A stretch of DNA of 64,000 nucleotides from Prunus persica (lineage: Eukaryota > Streptophyta > Magnoliopsida > Rosales > Rosaceae): NCBI RefSeq assembly GCF_000346465.2, contig NC_034012.1:3001134-3065133 (forward strand), read 5' to 3'. The translations under genes were made by a program, and so were the position numbers. This document shows, one piece after another, positions 23,725-33,465 of this stretch (its first letter is position 1; every line of letters begins with the position of its first letter). Under the pieces are notes generated by a model. That model saw only the letters and a program-made list of their open reading frames with translations. It searched no databases and had not been told where the DNA came from.

Positions 23725-25589
23725 AGTATAAGTGCTTTCTAGCCAAGCTTGAGCCTGCACAGGGGCACCATTTAATATAGCTAAGTTTCTCTTTGCAACT
23801 CGGAAAAAAAAAAAAAAAAGGTTTCTCTCTGCAACCTCTTCCTTTATTACAAGTCAAGTCCTTGCTCTGTTTCTTCTCCATTCTTTTTTACGCCTTGCCC
23901 TGCACTATTTGGTCAACTGGTCAACCACCACAACTGCAGCTATATGGTTTTATCAAGTTCCACTAACCCATATTAACCCAAAAAAGTTGGGAGTTTTACT
24001 ATTATACCTAAAGTCTATTTACAACATAATAAAGGTAAAATTCTATAATAAGGATGCCATATATGGACTCTTCATGTGGACCTTCATATTAGCCACATGC
24101 TCATTAAACTTAAGTGAAGTTACTATTCATAAGAATCATGTGGCTAATATGAAGGTCCACATCTATGGTCCATATATTGCACCCCAAAACATCTATAGTC
24201 CATATATCGAACTATATATAAATTACAAAACTACTATCGATTTCTTAAAACAAGCCTAACCTCAAAACCTCATAAAAAATATTCAAAACACTGAACAGGG
24301 CATCATAGTAATTTAATAATCAAAATTAAATTCAATAGGGCCACTTGTTGTTTTTTGGGTTTGTTTATAGAAACTAAATGGTGTAAGGTTTATCTATATC
24401 ACTAGTGCTAAGAGCATCCACAATGGATTCCCTAAATCACCTCTTTAGATAAATTTAGGAGGAAATGAGAAAACCCACCTGCAACCATACTCCCTATCAA
24501 ACTCCTAAAATAAGGAGACTTCTATGAGCCTCTAAATCTGCTGGGACTTGTTTTCATGCTTGTAGGGAGCTTCTCCAATAATAATTTTGAAGTTAAAGGT
24601 TGAATACGGACTTTCCAGCCTTATTTACACCTTGGGGCAAACGTTCATTTATTTCCTACATTTTAATGGTGTACAGAATAATATTTGCAAGTACTAGTTA
24701 TTGTAAAAAACTAGCTAACTTCATATAGTTTTCAGAAATATTGAGAATGAAGAACCAAAATTTGTCCCAAATATGCCAAATGAGATGATGGGCATCAATA
24801 GTTAGATGCAAGAATCATACTTAAAACTTTTTTAATGATTGGATTGAGCCCTCACCCAAATCCCCCTTATTGTAGTATTTTCTCCATTCAAGTCAAGTCT
24901 GGCCAGTCCGAGTCCTAAATGAGGCTAATGATGCCTTGTCTGAAACTGCAATTAACTGCTTGCAAATATAGTCCACGAGCTTGCTATCATGAGCCCCACT
25001 CTTTGGCACAATATTCTTTGTTTTGTATTGATGCATATATAAATCCTAGTTAGCATTTCCCCCTATAATGCTTGTGTATATACCTACGTAAGTACATCAA
25101 TTTTTCTATATAATATTTGTATTATACACATACATATATACATATATAATGGTAGTTGAGGTACACCAATAATTCCATATTTATTGGGTATATGAATTTA
25201 AAGCAATGGATTATGAACTCACCATAACCTTCTTGTACATTAGAGTTAGAATATATTTTTGTAAAAAAACACAACAAAATAAAACAAAACTCTTGGCAAA
25301 TAATTGAATAATTGAGAAATAAATAGCCAGATATCTAACTTGTATGTTTAAAATTGAAATGGTATAATTCTACCATGCATTTCTTAATTTTCCTGGAGCC
25401 ACTGCCAAATTAAAAAAATCAGAATAAAAGAAAATAATTGCAATTTAACTCTATATATGTAAATCACACAATTATAGTTTATCGCATTGACTAATATTTC
25501 ATCATCGTTCAACCTTTTATGAAATCCGATTGAATATAGAAAGAAAAATAAAAGGATGGTGAAATGAATAGGCGAATTTTTCAAGAGAT
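23725..25589. other. Intergenic DNA left of cluster stub A
   Basis: No gene seen. It contains a strong foldback (listed separately), a possible MITE end at about 24412 (AGAGCATCCACAATGG), and from about 24900 to 25580 sequence resembling the upstream DNA of other cluster members (for example 40420-40530). Confidence 0.45.
24074..24162. repeat. Perfect 26-bp inverted repeat (foldback)
   Basis: Arms at 24074-24099 and 24137-24162 are exact complements (ATGTGGACCTTCATATTAGC... on the left), with a 37-base spacer. Imperfect pairing continues outwards (CATATATGGAC on the left, GTCCATATATTG on the right). This could be a young MITE or a small-RNA precursor. Confidence 0.75.
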
Positions 25590-25990
25590 AAGGTAGTGAC
25601 GCTTAAAAGAAAATCATGTCTAAAATTAGACTTTGTTTTTTTTTGCATTGCTTATAACAGCATGCAGAAGAAATTGGCCTAAAAATGTACAACAACTTGC
25701 TAATAAATATGTCGTGGAGGCTGGATTGACCATCCATATCTGATTGATGGAATATTTAGAGACGGATGTATAGCAAGTTCTTGCACATTTGTGAAGCCAG
25801 ATGCGTGGAAAAGGAAACAGATGCCCAATTGTCCATTCTTCCTTTAATACAAGTCTAAGTCGTTGCAATTAATGGACAAGTTGCATTTGGCTACTCACGA
25901 ATTTCTTCCTCCCATGGTGCAATCATGTGCCCCACTCTTTGGCAACTTGTTCTGCCTTCATAAATTGGCATTGCAACAAATTATTCAATG
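25590..25990 (+). promoter_or_regulatory. Cluster promoter module upstream of stub A
   Basis: A block repeated before several cluster members: TTGCTTATAACAGCATGCAGAA, GGAAACAGATGCCCAATT and CTTCATAAATTGGCATTGCAAC. Partial copies lie at 28500-28830, 33240-33460 and 48090-48310. The CATAAATTGG word stands where the E copy has a TATA box. Confidence 0.55.
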
Positions 25991-26071
25991 ATTTCGAGTT
26001 CTAAATCGGAAAGGAAAAAACAAACGAAAAACAATTTGAAGTTGGAAGGAACTTCTCTGTTTTCGGTGCTC

Positions 26072-26441
26072 ATGGTCGTGGAGAGAAGTTGCTTCCTCTT
26101 GTCAATCACCTTCTTGCTGGTGCTGCACCTGCACTACAGTTCTATAGGCACAGTAGGTGCAGCACAAACCAACATCACCACGGACCAGTCTGCTCTTCTT
26201 GCTCTCAAAGCCCATGTCACTAGTGACCCTCACAACATCTTGGTCAATTGGTCAACGACCACCTCTGTTTGCAATTGGGCTGGCGCTGTTTGTGGTGCTC
26301 GTCACCTCAGAGTAGCATCATTGAATCTCTCGTACATAGATCTCACAGGCACCATTCCACCATACTTGGGCAACCTCTCATTTCTTGTTGAGCTGGACTT
26401 AAGAAACAACAGTTTTCGTGGACTTAAGTCAACTTTTCTTT
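26072..26441 (+). pseudogene. LRR receptor kinase stub A (exon 1 only)
   Basis: Starts at an ATG (MVVERSCFLLSITF) matching genes C, D and E and keeps the signal peptide, the LRRNT cap ([17 protein letters not shown]...SVCNWAGAVCG) and the first LRR. Similarity to gene D stops after LRNNSF at about 26422, and the frame ends a few codons later. LRRs, membrane helix and kinase are all gone; what follows is unrelated AT-rich DNA and the duplicated flank. It could still make a small secreted LRR peptide of about 120 residues if transcribed, but it is best read as a truncated copy. Confidence 0.75.
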
Positions 26442-26544
26442 AATAAATTATTTCAAGGACAAAATTGTCTTTTCCTCTTAATAAATTAACAATTAACTAT
26501 TAATTAAGGTTTGAGTTATTACAATTATGGTATCAGTATATTAA

Positions 26545-27930
26545 AAAAAAAGGAGTCAGCAAAGATTTTCATATAGAATTATGAATAAAGAAAGAAAAAA
26601 TTGGTTGGAGAGGGTTTGTTAGCTTAAATTATGTTTAGAATATTCCCAAATGTTGGTTGGTTTTTTTTCGTAGTTCCAATCCAAATGCGCTGTCATTCCA
26701 TGGAGGGTTTGGTTTGGAATTTTGTGGATTAGGCGATGCCTTATGTGCATTATGTTAAACTACTCCAAATTGATTCAAATTTAATGTATTTTATTCACAC
26801 AAAGAAGAAAACCTAGCTGAACTGAGCCAAAGATCACGTGGCCAGGCCAGGTAAATTTGACCAGGTGGACTCAAGTCATGTATGTATGTAGCCTGTAGGT
26901 GGTGGTGATCAGTGGATCGAGTTTGCTTGCCCTCCTTCCAAATCCGTTGGAATTTATTTGATGCAGAATTGCAGACTGCAGAGCAGTAATTATAAGTTTG
27001 ATTAATTGCACTCTACCCCTTAAAAGTCTAATTCCAAGAGTCCCACCAAGCATGACACATTATATATTAATTTATCTATTTATTTTCCATCTAAGCAATT
27101 TAAATGAATTTAAAATGAACTGGTATTATTATACCAGATGGTTTGGACTGAAGAGCTGAGTGGAAACCTTTCGTATTAGCAGCAGCAGGTTCATACCTGC
27201 AATTACTCCCAGAGAGGAGAGAGCCTCTTCGACTGAGGTCTGAGGTGGATATGACTATACGGGTTTTTAGTCAAAGGTCAATGTAGTAGGAGGGCATTAT
27301 TTCCATCTGATATGAAGTTCATCTTTGATCATGATGTAAATGTGAATTTGCTGCAGATTTATAGCCATGGATCCAATGGGGCTGGTATTCATTCAACATT
27401 GCATATTGGATTCAAATATCTTTTTAATTAGAGAGTTATCCAAGAAAATGTGAAGTCAACAAGCAAAAATTGTATATGCAAAACAAGGAACAACACATTT
27501 CAAAATGCTCTTAATTATGCAGTAGAAATTAGAGTGCCCAATCTTTAACAAGAAGCTCTAAACCAGAAACTTGGAAATGTCAAGAAGCCCAATACAGGAG
27601 AATGCTTGACAATTTATCTTCACAACTGCACCCTGTCTGTCTGTCCCTCTCAGTTTCAAACTGTAATTGGCTAGCACCCACCAATCCTCTTCCCCCATCT
27701 GAAACAATTTATACTACTAAAACAAGACTAAACCACAGTAGAGTGGGTCATTTGGAATATTAGGTAAACCCAATATCATATCTTCTGGTAAATAATTTAA
27801 CCAAGCTCGAAACAACAGATTTTTTTTTTCTAGTATAACAAGAGTCTAAACTACAATAGAATAAAATTTTCTCACACACACTAACAAAATGTCATGAAAG
27901 TTTGAACTTAAAAATAATAATTTGCAAGTC
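26545..27930 (+). repeat. Left copy of the cluster-flanking duplication
   Basis: Closely similar in order to 53636-55670: GAAAAAATTGGTTGGAGAGG, then CCAAATGCGCTGTCATTCCA, TTGATGCAGAATTGCAGACTG and further blocks to TTTGCAAGTCAATACTC. It lacks the SINE and TRIM found in the right copy. A third, short match lies at about 47223-47310. No gene is recognised in it. Confidence 0.75.
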
Positions 27931-28470
27931 AATACTCTTTACCAAGATTCCTTGGTGTAAGTTAATTTGGAAACCTTTTATTGGGCCCCGGAAATCGTTT
28001 TTTGTCTGGAAAGTTATGCATGGCAGGCTTCTCGCAGAGGATTTTCTTCAAAAGCGTGGTATTGCCCCTGCTTCAATATGCTTATTTTGCAGGATGGCTC
28101 CAGAGAATATTAATAATTTATTTTATGAGTGTCCCTTTACTTGATCCATATGGAATTCTATGTTTATTTTTTATGGTCCGCACTTTACTCCAGGGCCTTG
28201 AGCTGTTATTCTTTCTTCCGGCCCATCTGCTCATTTTAGCCCTCAGCTCACGGATCTGTGCTGTGTGGCTAATTTGAGATTCAAGGAATAAGTTGCGGTT
28301 TGAGGAGAAGGTTTCTACGGTTTCCTCTGCTTGTCGTACCATTATTAATCATGTGCGTGCCTCTACTCCTCTGGCTAGAGGTCATATGTCGAATAAGGTG
28401 CGTGATCTGTGTAATATTAGGGCCTAGGGGTGCGCTGTACTATTCGTTCTATTGGGGTGCGCTGTCATCC
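27920..28470 (+). mobile_element. LINE remnant with zf-RVT domain
   Basis: A frame encodes a zf-RVT-like domain (WKPFIGPRKSFFVWKVMHGR, then CLFC...NNLFYECPF), which follows reverse transcriptase in plant LINE-1 elements. Downstream the frame breaks with stops and shifts. No reverse transcriptase or endonuclease remains, so this is a degenerate 3' fragment. Confidence 0.65.
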
Positions 28471-28499
28471 TTGCCCCAATTTCAAAATTGTTGACAAAG

Positions 28500-28830
28500 T
28501 AGTGACGCTTAAAAGATAACTATGTTTAAAATTACTCATTTTTATTTTTATTTTTTTGCTTTTATTTATTTATTTATTTATTTTTGTATTGCTTATAACA
28601 GCATGCAGAAGAAATTGGCCTTAAAATGTACAACCTGCTAATAAATATGTCGTGGAGACTGGATTGACCATCCATATCTGATTGATGGAATATATAGAGA
28701 CATATGTATAGCAAATTCTTGCACATTTGTGAAGAAAGACGCGTGGAAAAGGAAACAGATGCCCAATTCTCCATTCTTCCTTTATTACAAGTCGTCGCAT
28801 TTCTTCCCCCATGGTGCAACCTGTTAAAAT
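28500..28830 (+). promoter_or_regulatory. Detached cluster promoter module
   Basis: Matches 25590-25880 in order (GTGACGCTTAAAAGA, CAGCATGCAGAAGAAATTGG, CATATCTGATTGATGGAATA, GGAAACAGATGCCCAATTCT). No exon 1 follows; A-rich sequence begins at about 28855. It was probably the promoter of pseudogene B before loss of B's first exon. Confidence 0.55.
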
Positions 28831-29164
28831 ACGCATCTAGAAAGTACAGTTGCAAAAAAAAAAACAAAAAAAAAAACGAAAATCTTTGTAAGTGGCGCGT
28901 AGTGTGCTTAATTATTAAAAGGACTCTTGCACACGCGTGTGGATAAGAATATGATGCATACTTGAAATCCCAAAAAAAAAAAAAAAAAAAAAAAAAAAGA
29001 AACAAACTGGAAGAGCTGCAAAATTAAGCAAAGAATGAGTGCAATGCACTGATTTGAGACAGTAAGAAATTGAAAATGCGGAAATCCCTTGATCACTGAT
29101 TTCAGACATGTTACATAGAATTAGAATCAAATCTATCTAGAAGAAGAACAGAAAATATAGCTGG

Positions 29165-29195
<31 letters not shown>

Positions 29196-30436
29196 AAAGT
29201 TAGGGAAAACAGATCCTAGTGTATTTATAGGACTCTCTTCCTAAATAAATGGGGGCTAAATAACTGGCATGCTAGTCCAACATTTCTCAAAGTTGGCAAC
29301 ACACTACTTCCCAGCAACTTCGAATTGTATTTGTCGTGCTGTACTTCCTCACTTTCCAAAAGTCTCTCACACCATCAAGGCTTGCATCATTCTGTAACCA
29401 CAACGTCTCTTCAACCTAGTTGAATAAAAACATGAAAAACTAAGGGCTTATAAATCTTTCTTGAGTGAAGCCAGTTAGTCATTTTACAGTAAACACAGCA
29501 GGCCATTTTCTTGTATCGCAAACATTAACCACTGTGATAATTGCAAAGATCCTATCATTCAGTTATATATAATATAAGATTAATCCAAACAAAAAGCGCC
29601 ACCAAAAACCGCTAAGAATTGGAAACAGTAACCACAATAGAAATATTCACGCATGCACTGGAATAAACGTTCCCCAACAACAATGCAATCGAGCAGTGAC
29701 TACCGTTTTTAAGCAGAGATTAGATGAGTTGAAATACCAAACTTTCATTGAAATGAATGATCGATTTACAAACCAAGAAAAGTAAAGAAGAGTGAAAAGG
29801 CAAATTAAGTCATGATGTTTCTGCACCTATGATTGTAAGATGGTAGAGAGCAAAGAGTGAAAAAAGCAAATTGAGGAAGAAAAATACGAAATCTATGCAT
29901 GCACTTGGGAAAAAAATCATCCAACTCTCTTTGTGTAGAGCAATAAAGAGCCGAAACAATTATAGAACAGAGAAATAAACAACTTGGAACGAAATGTCGA
30001 GTGAATCGCTTTTGCCTGGAACAACCACCTCCTACATTCGAAGCTGCCTCCCAGTAGTCTTCTTCACTCTTTAGCAACCACTTCCTAGATTTGAATAAGA
30101 AGACCAAAAAACAAACATTTTTTTAAATTAAAAACTGTACAATAATCGAAAATTTGCCTACAAACCATTATTATATTATTTATTTTTATCTTTTACATTT
30201 ATTAATATATTTTACAGAAAGTAGTATATGAGATAGTGGAGATGATATTTTATTATAGAAAACAAGGGGGGCCCAATATATCTCTTCACTTTGAAGTAGG
30301 CAATATTGCCTTGTTTGGGAGTGTAGGTATATTTTTTTGCCTACCCATTTGCCTCTTCCCTTAGAACATGAAAATGTTGATGTGGCAAGGCAAATGAGTT
30401 TTGCCTACTCTTTTACCTCTTCCCTTGGAGATGCTC
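28831..30436. other. Repeat-rich DNA that replaced exon 1 of copy B
   Basis: Long A-runs at about 28971-28999 and 29167-29193 suggest retroposed pieces. The right end reads GAGCATCTCCAAGGGAAGAGG on the reverse strand, a MITE-like terminus, and B homology starts right after it (about 30440). The frame at 29805-30107 (-) has no domain that I recognise. Confidence 0.45.
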
Positions 30437-31868
30437 TAAATTATATAGTTGCCACGGTGTTTTTTCCTTTCTAATTTCCTTTATTTGAATGTATTATGAG
30501 TCTTTGTTTAGCATACATAAACAGGTGGGATACCAAGAGAAATAGAGAACTTAACAATGCTGAAGGAGATACACCTTGACTCCAACAATTTCAACGGTAT
30601 ATTTGTTGCATTGCCTTACCTTGATGTGACCATATTTTATATATATAAGTGCTTTTGTTGCAGTGCATTATATGTGCATAAATCATGAGTTAAATGATTT
30701 TTTTTCAGAAATTCCAAATGAGATCTTTTCTTTAGATCAAGCGGAGATGTTGTATGTGGGGTTCAATGCTCTTAAAGGCCATGTTCATGTGGCTGTTTTC
30801 AACATGACTTCTTTGACTACTTTGGTTTTCAACCTGACTTCTTTAACCAATTCCATCATGAGCGGTAACATTCCCATTGGTATTGGCAACTTGAGCAGCT
30901 TGGTATCCATATACCTGGGATACAATGAATTGAACTTTGTGGTGCAACCCGACTTCATGTTCCACTATGCAAAAATACTAAACTTGAACCAAACATGAAG
31001 AAAGCTAAATATATAATCCTTGGGATCATATCAGTAGTTCTCCTAGTGGCCTCCGTATCTATCTTTCTACACTTGAAAAGGAATGTGGAAGTTCCAATAG
31101 AGGCTACCTCATTGTCTCAACATCTTCTTTGGAGAAGAGTTTCACAACTAGAACTTGTGAGGGTGACAAACGGATTTAACGAAAACAACTTACTTGGAAG
31201 TGGGGGTTTTGGCTCAGTATATAAAGGGGCGCTTTCAGACGGAACATATGTTGCAGTAAAGGTTTTCAGTTTGAAGCTGGAGGGGGCTTTCAAGAGTTTT
31301 GATAGAGAATGTGAAATGCTAAGCAATATTCGTCATCGAAATCTTATCAAAATTATTAGTTGTTGCAGTGAAATTGATTTCAAAGCCTTGGTATTAAATT
31401 ACATGCCAAATGGGAGCCTCGAGAAGTGGTTGTATTCTGAGAACTCTTCTTTGGATTTCCTAGAGAGGATGAACATAACGATAGATGCTGCATCTGCACT
31501 GGAATACCTACACCATGGTTATTCACTACCTATTCTGCACTGTGATATAAAGCCAAACAATATATTACTAGATGATGACATGGTTGCACATGTTGCGGAT
31601 TTTGGAATTGCAAAACTCTTAGGTGGGGGAGATTTCACCACCGAAAGCATGACCTTAGCCACAGTTGGGTATATGGCCCCAGGTGATGCACTCGCAAGCT
31701 AGTTTAATATTTCCAATAGTCCTTAATTAAGAAAAGCTTTAATTTATATTTTTCTTTTTGTCATACACATGTATAAGTATTACTCATTCACATTGCAGAG
31801 TATGGGATGGAGGGAATATTTTCAACAAGAGGGATGGTGTAGAGTTTTGGAATTGTAGTGATGGAAAC

Positions 31869-32085
31869 TGTGAGAATGTGAATGTAAAGAGTCCCATATT
31901 GGAAAGTTGAGAAACCTAGCAAAGGCTTATAAAGAGTTGGGCTACTCCCCCATTGCCAATTAGTTTTGAGGTGGAACCTCAACTTCCTTTATGGTATCAG
32001 AGCGGGTTAGTCCATGTGTGAAAGCTCAACGGCTACACGTGCTCCATATTACCCAAAAATGTATTCTCCATGTTCCATGAATTTC
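31869..32085 (+). mobile_element. LTR/TRIM fragment inside the last exon of B
   Basis: Kinase homology stops after GTGATGGAAACT and resumes at AGCAATGGATTGCAAACTC. Between them lies sequence with the retroelement phrases GAGTCCCATATTGG and, at 31992-32003, TGGTATCAGAGC, the complement of the initiator tRNA-Met 3' end used as primer site. Part of the exon is missing, so insertion came with a deletion. Only one LTR-like end is visible. Confidence 0.6.
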
Positions 32086-32218
32086 TAGCAATGGATTGCA
32101 AACTCACTATTACCAGATGCCATAATAGCTGAAGTTATGGATGCCAATTTGCTCGGGACAAAGCAAAAAGATAATGATTTTGTAAGGAAGAGGGATTGTT
32201 TATCATCCATTATGAGAT

Positions 32219-32472
32219 GAGTAATGCTACACTTACCACATTTTTATCCCATATTTTCTATACCACATGATGTGACATATCCATATTATATGCCACATCA
32301 ATTAAATCAATGAAGTGTATTTTAATTGACAATTTGAAAAACAAATACTGGAATAAATCATAAAAGAAAAGAAAATATTAAATAATTTTAATTAATGTGG
32401 TTGTCCACCTCAGCTGCTACATAAGATGGTATAAGGATGTGGTATACAAATATGGTAAGAGTAGCATTATTC
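32219..32472. mobile_element. MULE-type MITE with 9-bp target duplication
   Basis: 254 bp with inverted ends GAGTAATGCTACACTTACCA and, on the reverse strand, GAATAATGCTACTCTTACCA. TTATGAGAT is repeated at 32210-32218 and 32473-32481. The insertion splits the codons for IMRLAL in the kinase exon. A second, left-truncated copy lies at about 45290-45513. Confidence 0.85.
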
Positions 32473-33465
32473 TTATGAGATTAGCTCTTGCTTGCTGTAC
32501 AGAATCACTAGAATAGAGGATAAGTATGAAGGAAGCTGTAGCTACACTCAACAAAATCAAGACAGTTTTTGAAGGACACTGCATAACATGTGCTGGTAAA
32601 TTAATGGATCCTATGGCGTATATTTCATGCACTTCGATTCAATTCAATTTGAGTCTTTAATTCATGTGTGGATGGAACAAGTACGATAAATAAATTCATA
32701 GCTTCTTACATACTTTGAATCGAGTTGGTATAAGAGGAAGCCAAGCAAACGATACAAATTGAAATTGTATAAATTCTACCAAGCGTTAGGCTAAAAGCTC
32801 AAATCATTGAGCTTTTTATATAATTGAGCCTGAATAATTGAATATTTTGATTACCAAAAACAAAGGAGAACTAAATATTTCTGAAAAAGACATGAAGAGG
32901 AAATAAAAACTCAAAAGCCAAAAGATAGTGGGAAATTTTTTCCTTGACTTAAATATGTAGGAAGCTTTAGCTTGGCTTCATATCAATCATCTTTTAATTA
33001 AATAAAAATTTAAGTTAAAGGATTAGCTTTAGCTTGACCAATAAAAATTGAAGTTAAAGGTTTAGCTTTAGCTTTAGCTTTAGCTTGACCATTGTGCCTA
33101 GATAATTACAAATTTCTGAAAAAATGAAGAAGAAAAAAAAAAAATCAAAGTGAAGGCCCCTTATTATGCGAAAGAGACTGGATTGATTGACCATATAGGA
33201 ATCATGATTGACTGGATTGATTGACGGAATATCATGAATCATGATTGACGTGAAGACACGTGGAAACAGGCGCCCAATTGTCCATTCTTCCTTTCTTTCA
33301 AGTCTGGCTACTCACGAATTTCCTCCCCCAGGGTGCAATCCCAGTCTTTGTCAACTTGTTCTGCCTTCATAAATTGGCACTGCAACAAATTATTCAATCA
33401 TTTCAAGTTTTCAATCTCGGGAGGAAAAAAAGGAAAACGAAAAACAATTTCTGTTTTCAGTGCTC

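Larger units (their letters stand above)
30525..32620 (+). pseudogene. LRR receptor kinase pseudogene B
   Basis: Lacks exon 1. Exon 2 (30525-30596, 72 nt) and the start of exon 3 (from 30709) are kept. An internal deletion then joins exon 3 (NMTSLTTL) to the middle of exon 4 ([20 protein letters not shown]), and a second deletion joins NELN to the VQPDFMFH region, followed by a stop at 30996. The membrane helix and the first kinase part (about 31000-31686) are still open, with [24 protein letters not shown] and ADFG. The last exon (from about 31799) is broken by an LTR-like insertion and by a MULE-type MITE, and carries a stop (ACTAGAATAG). No functional receptor can be made. Confidence 0.85.

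Noticed and set aside
29805..30107. 100-codon open frame on -
   Set aside because: No recognised domain, repeat-rich setting, and no codon-like pattern apparent.
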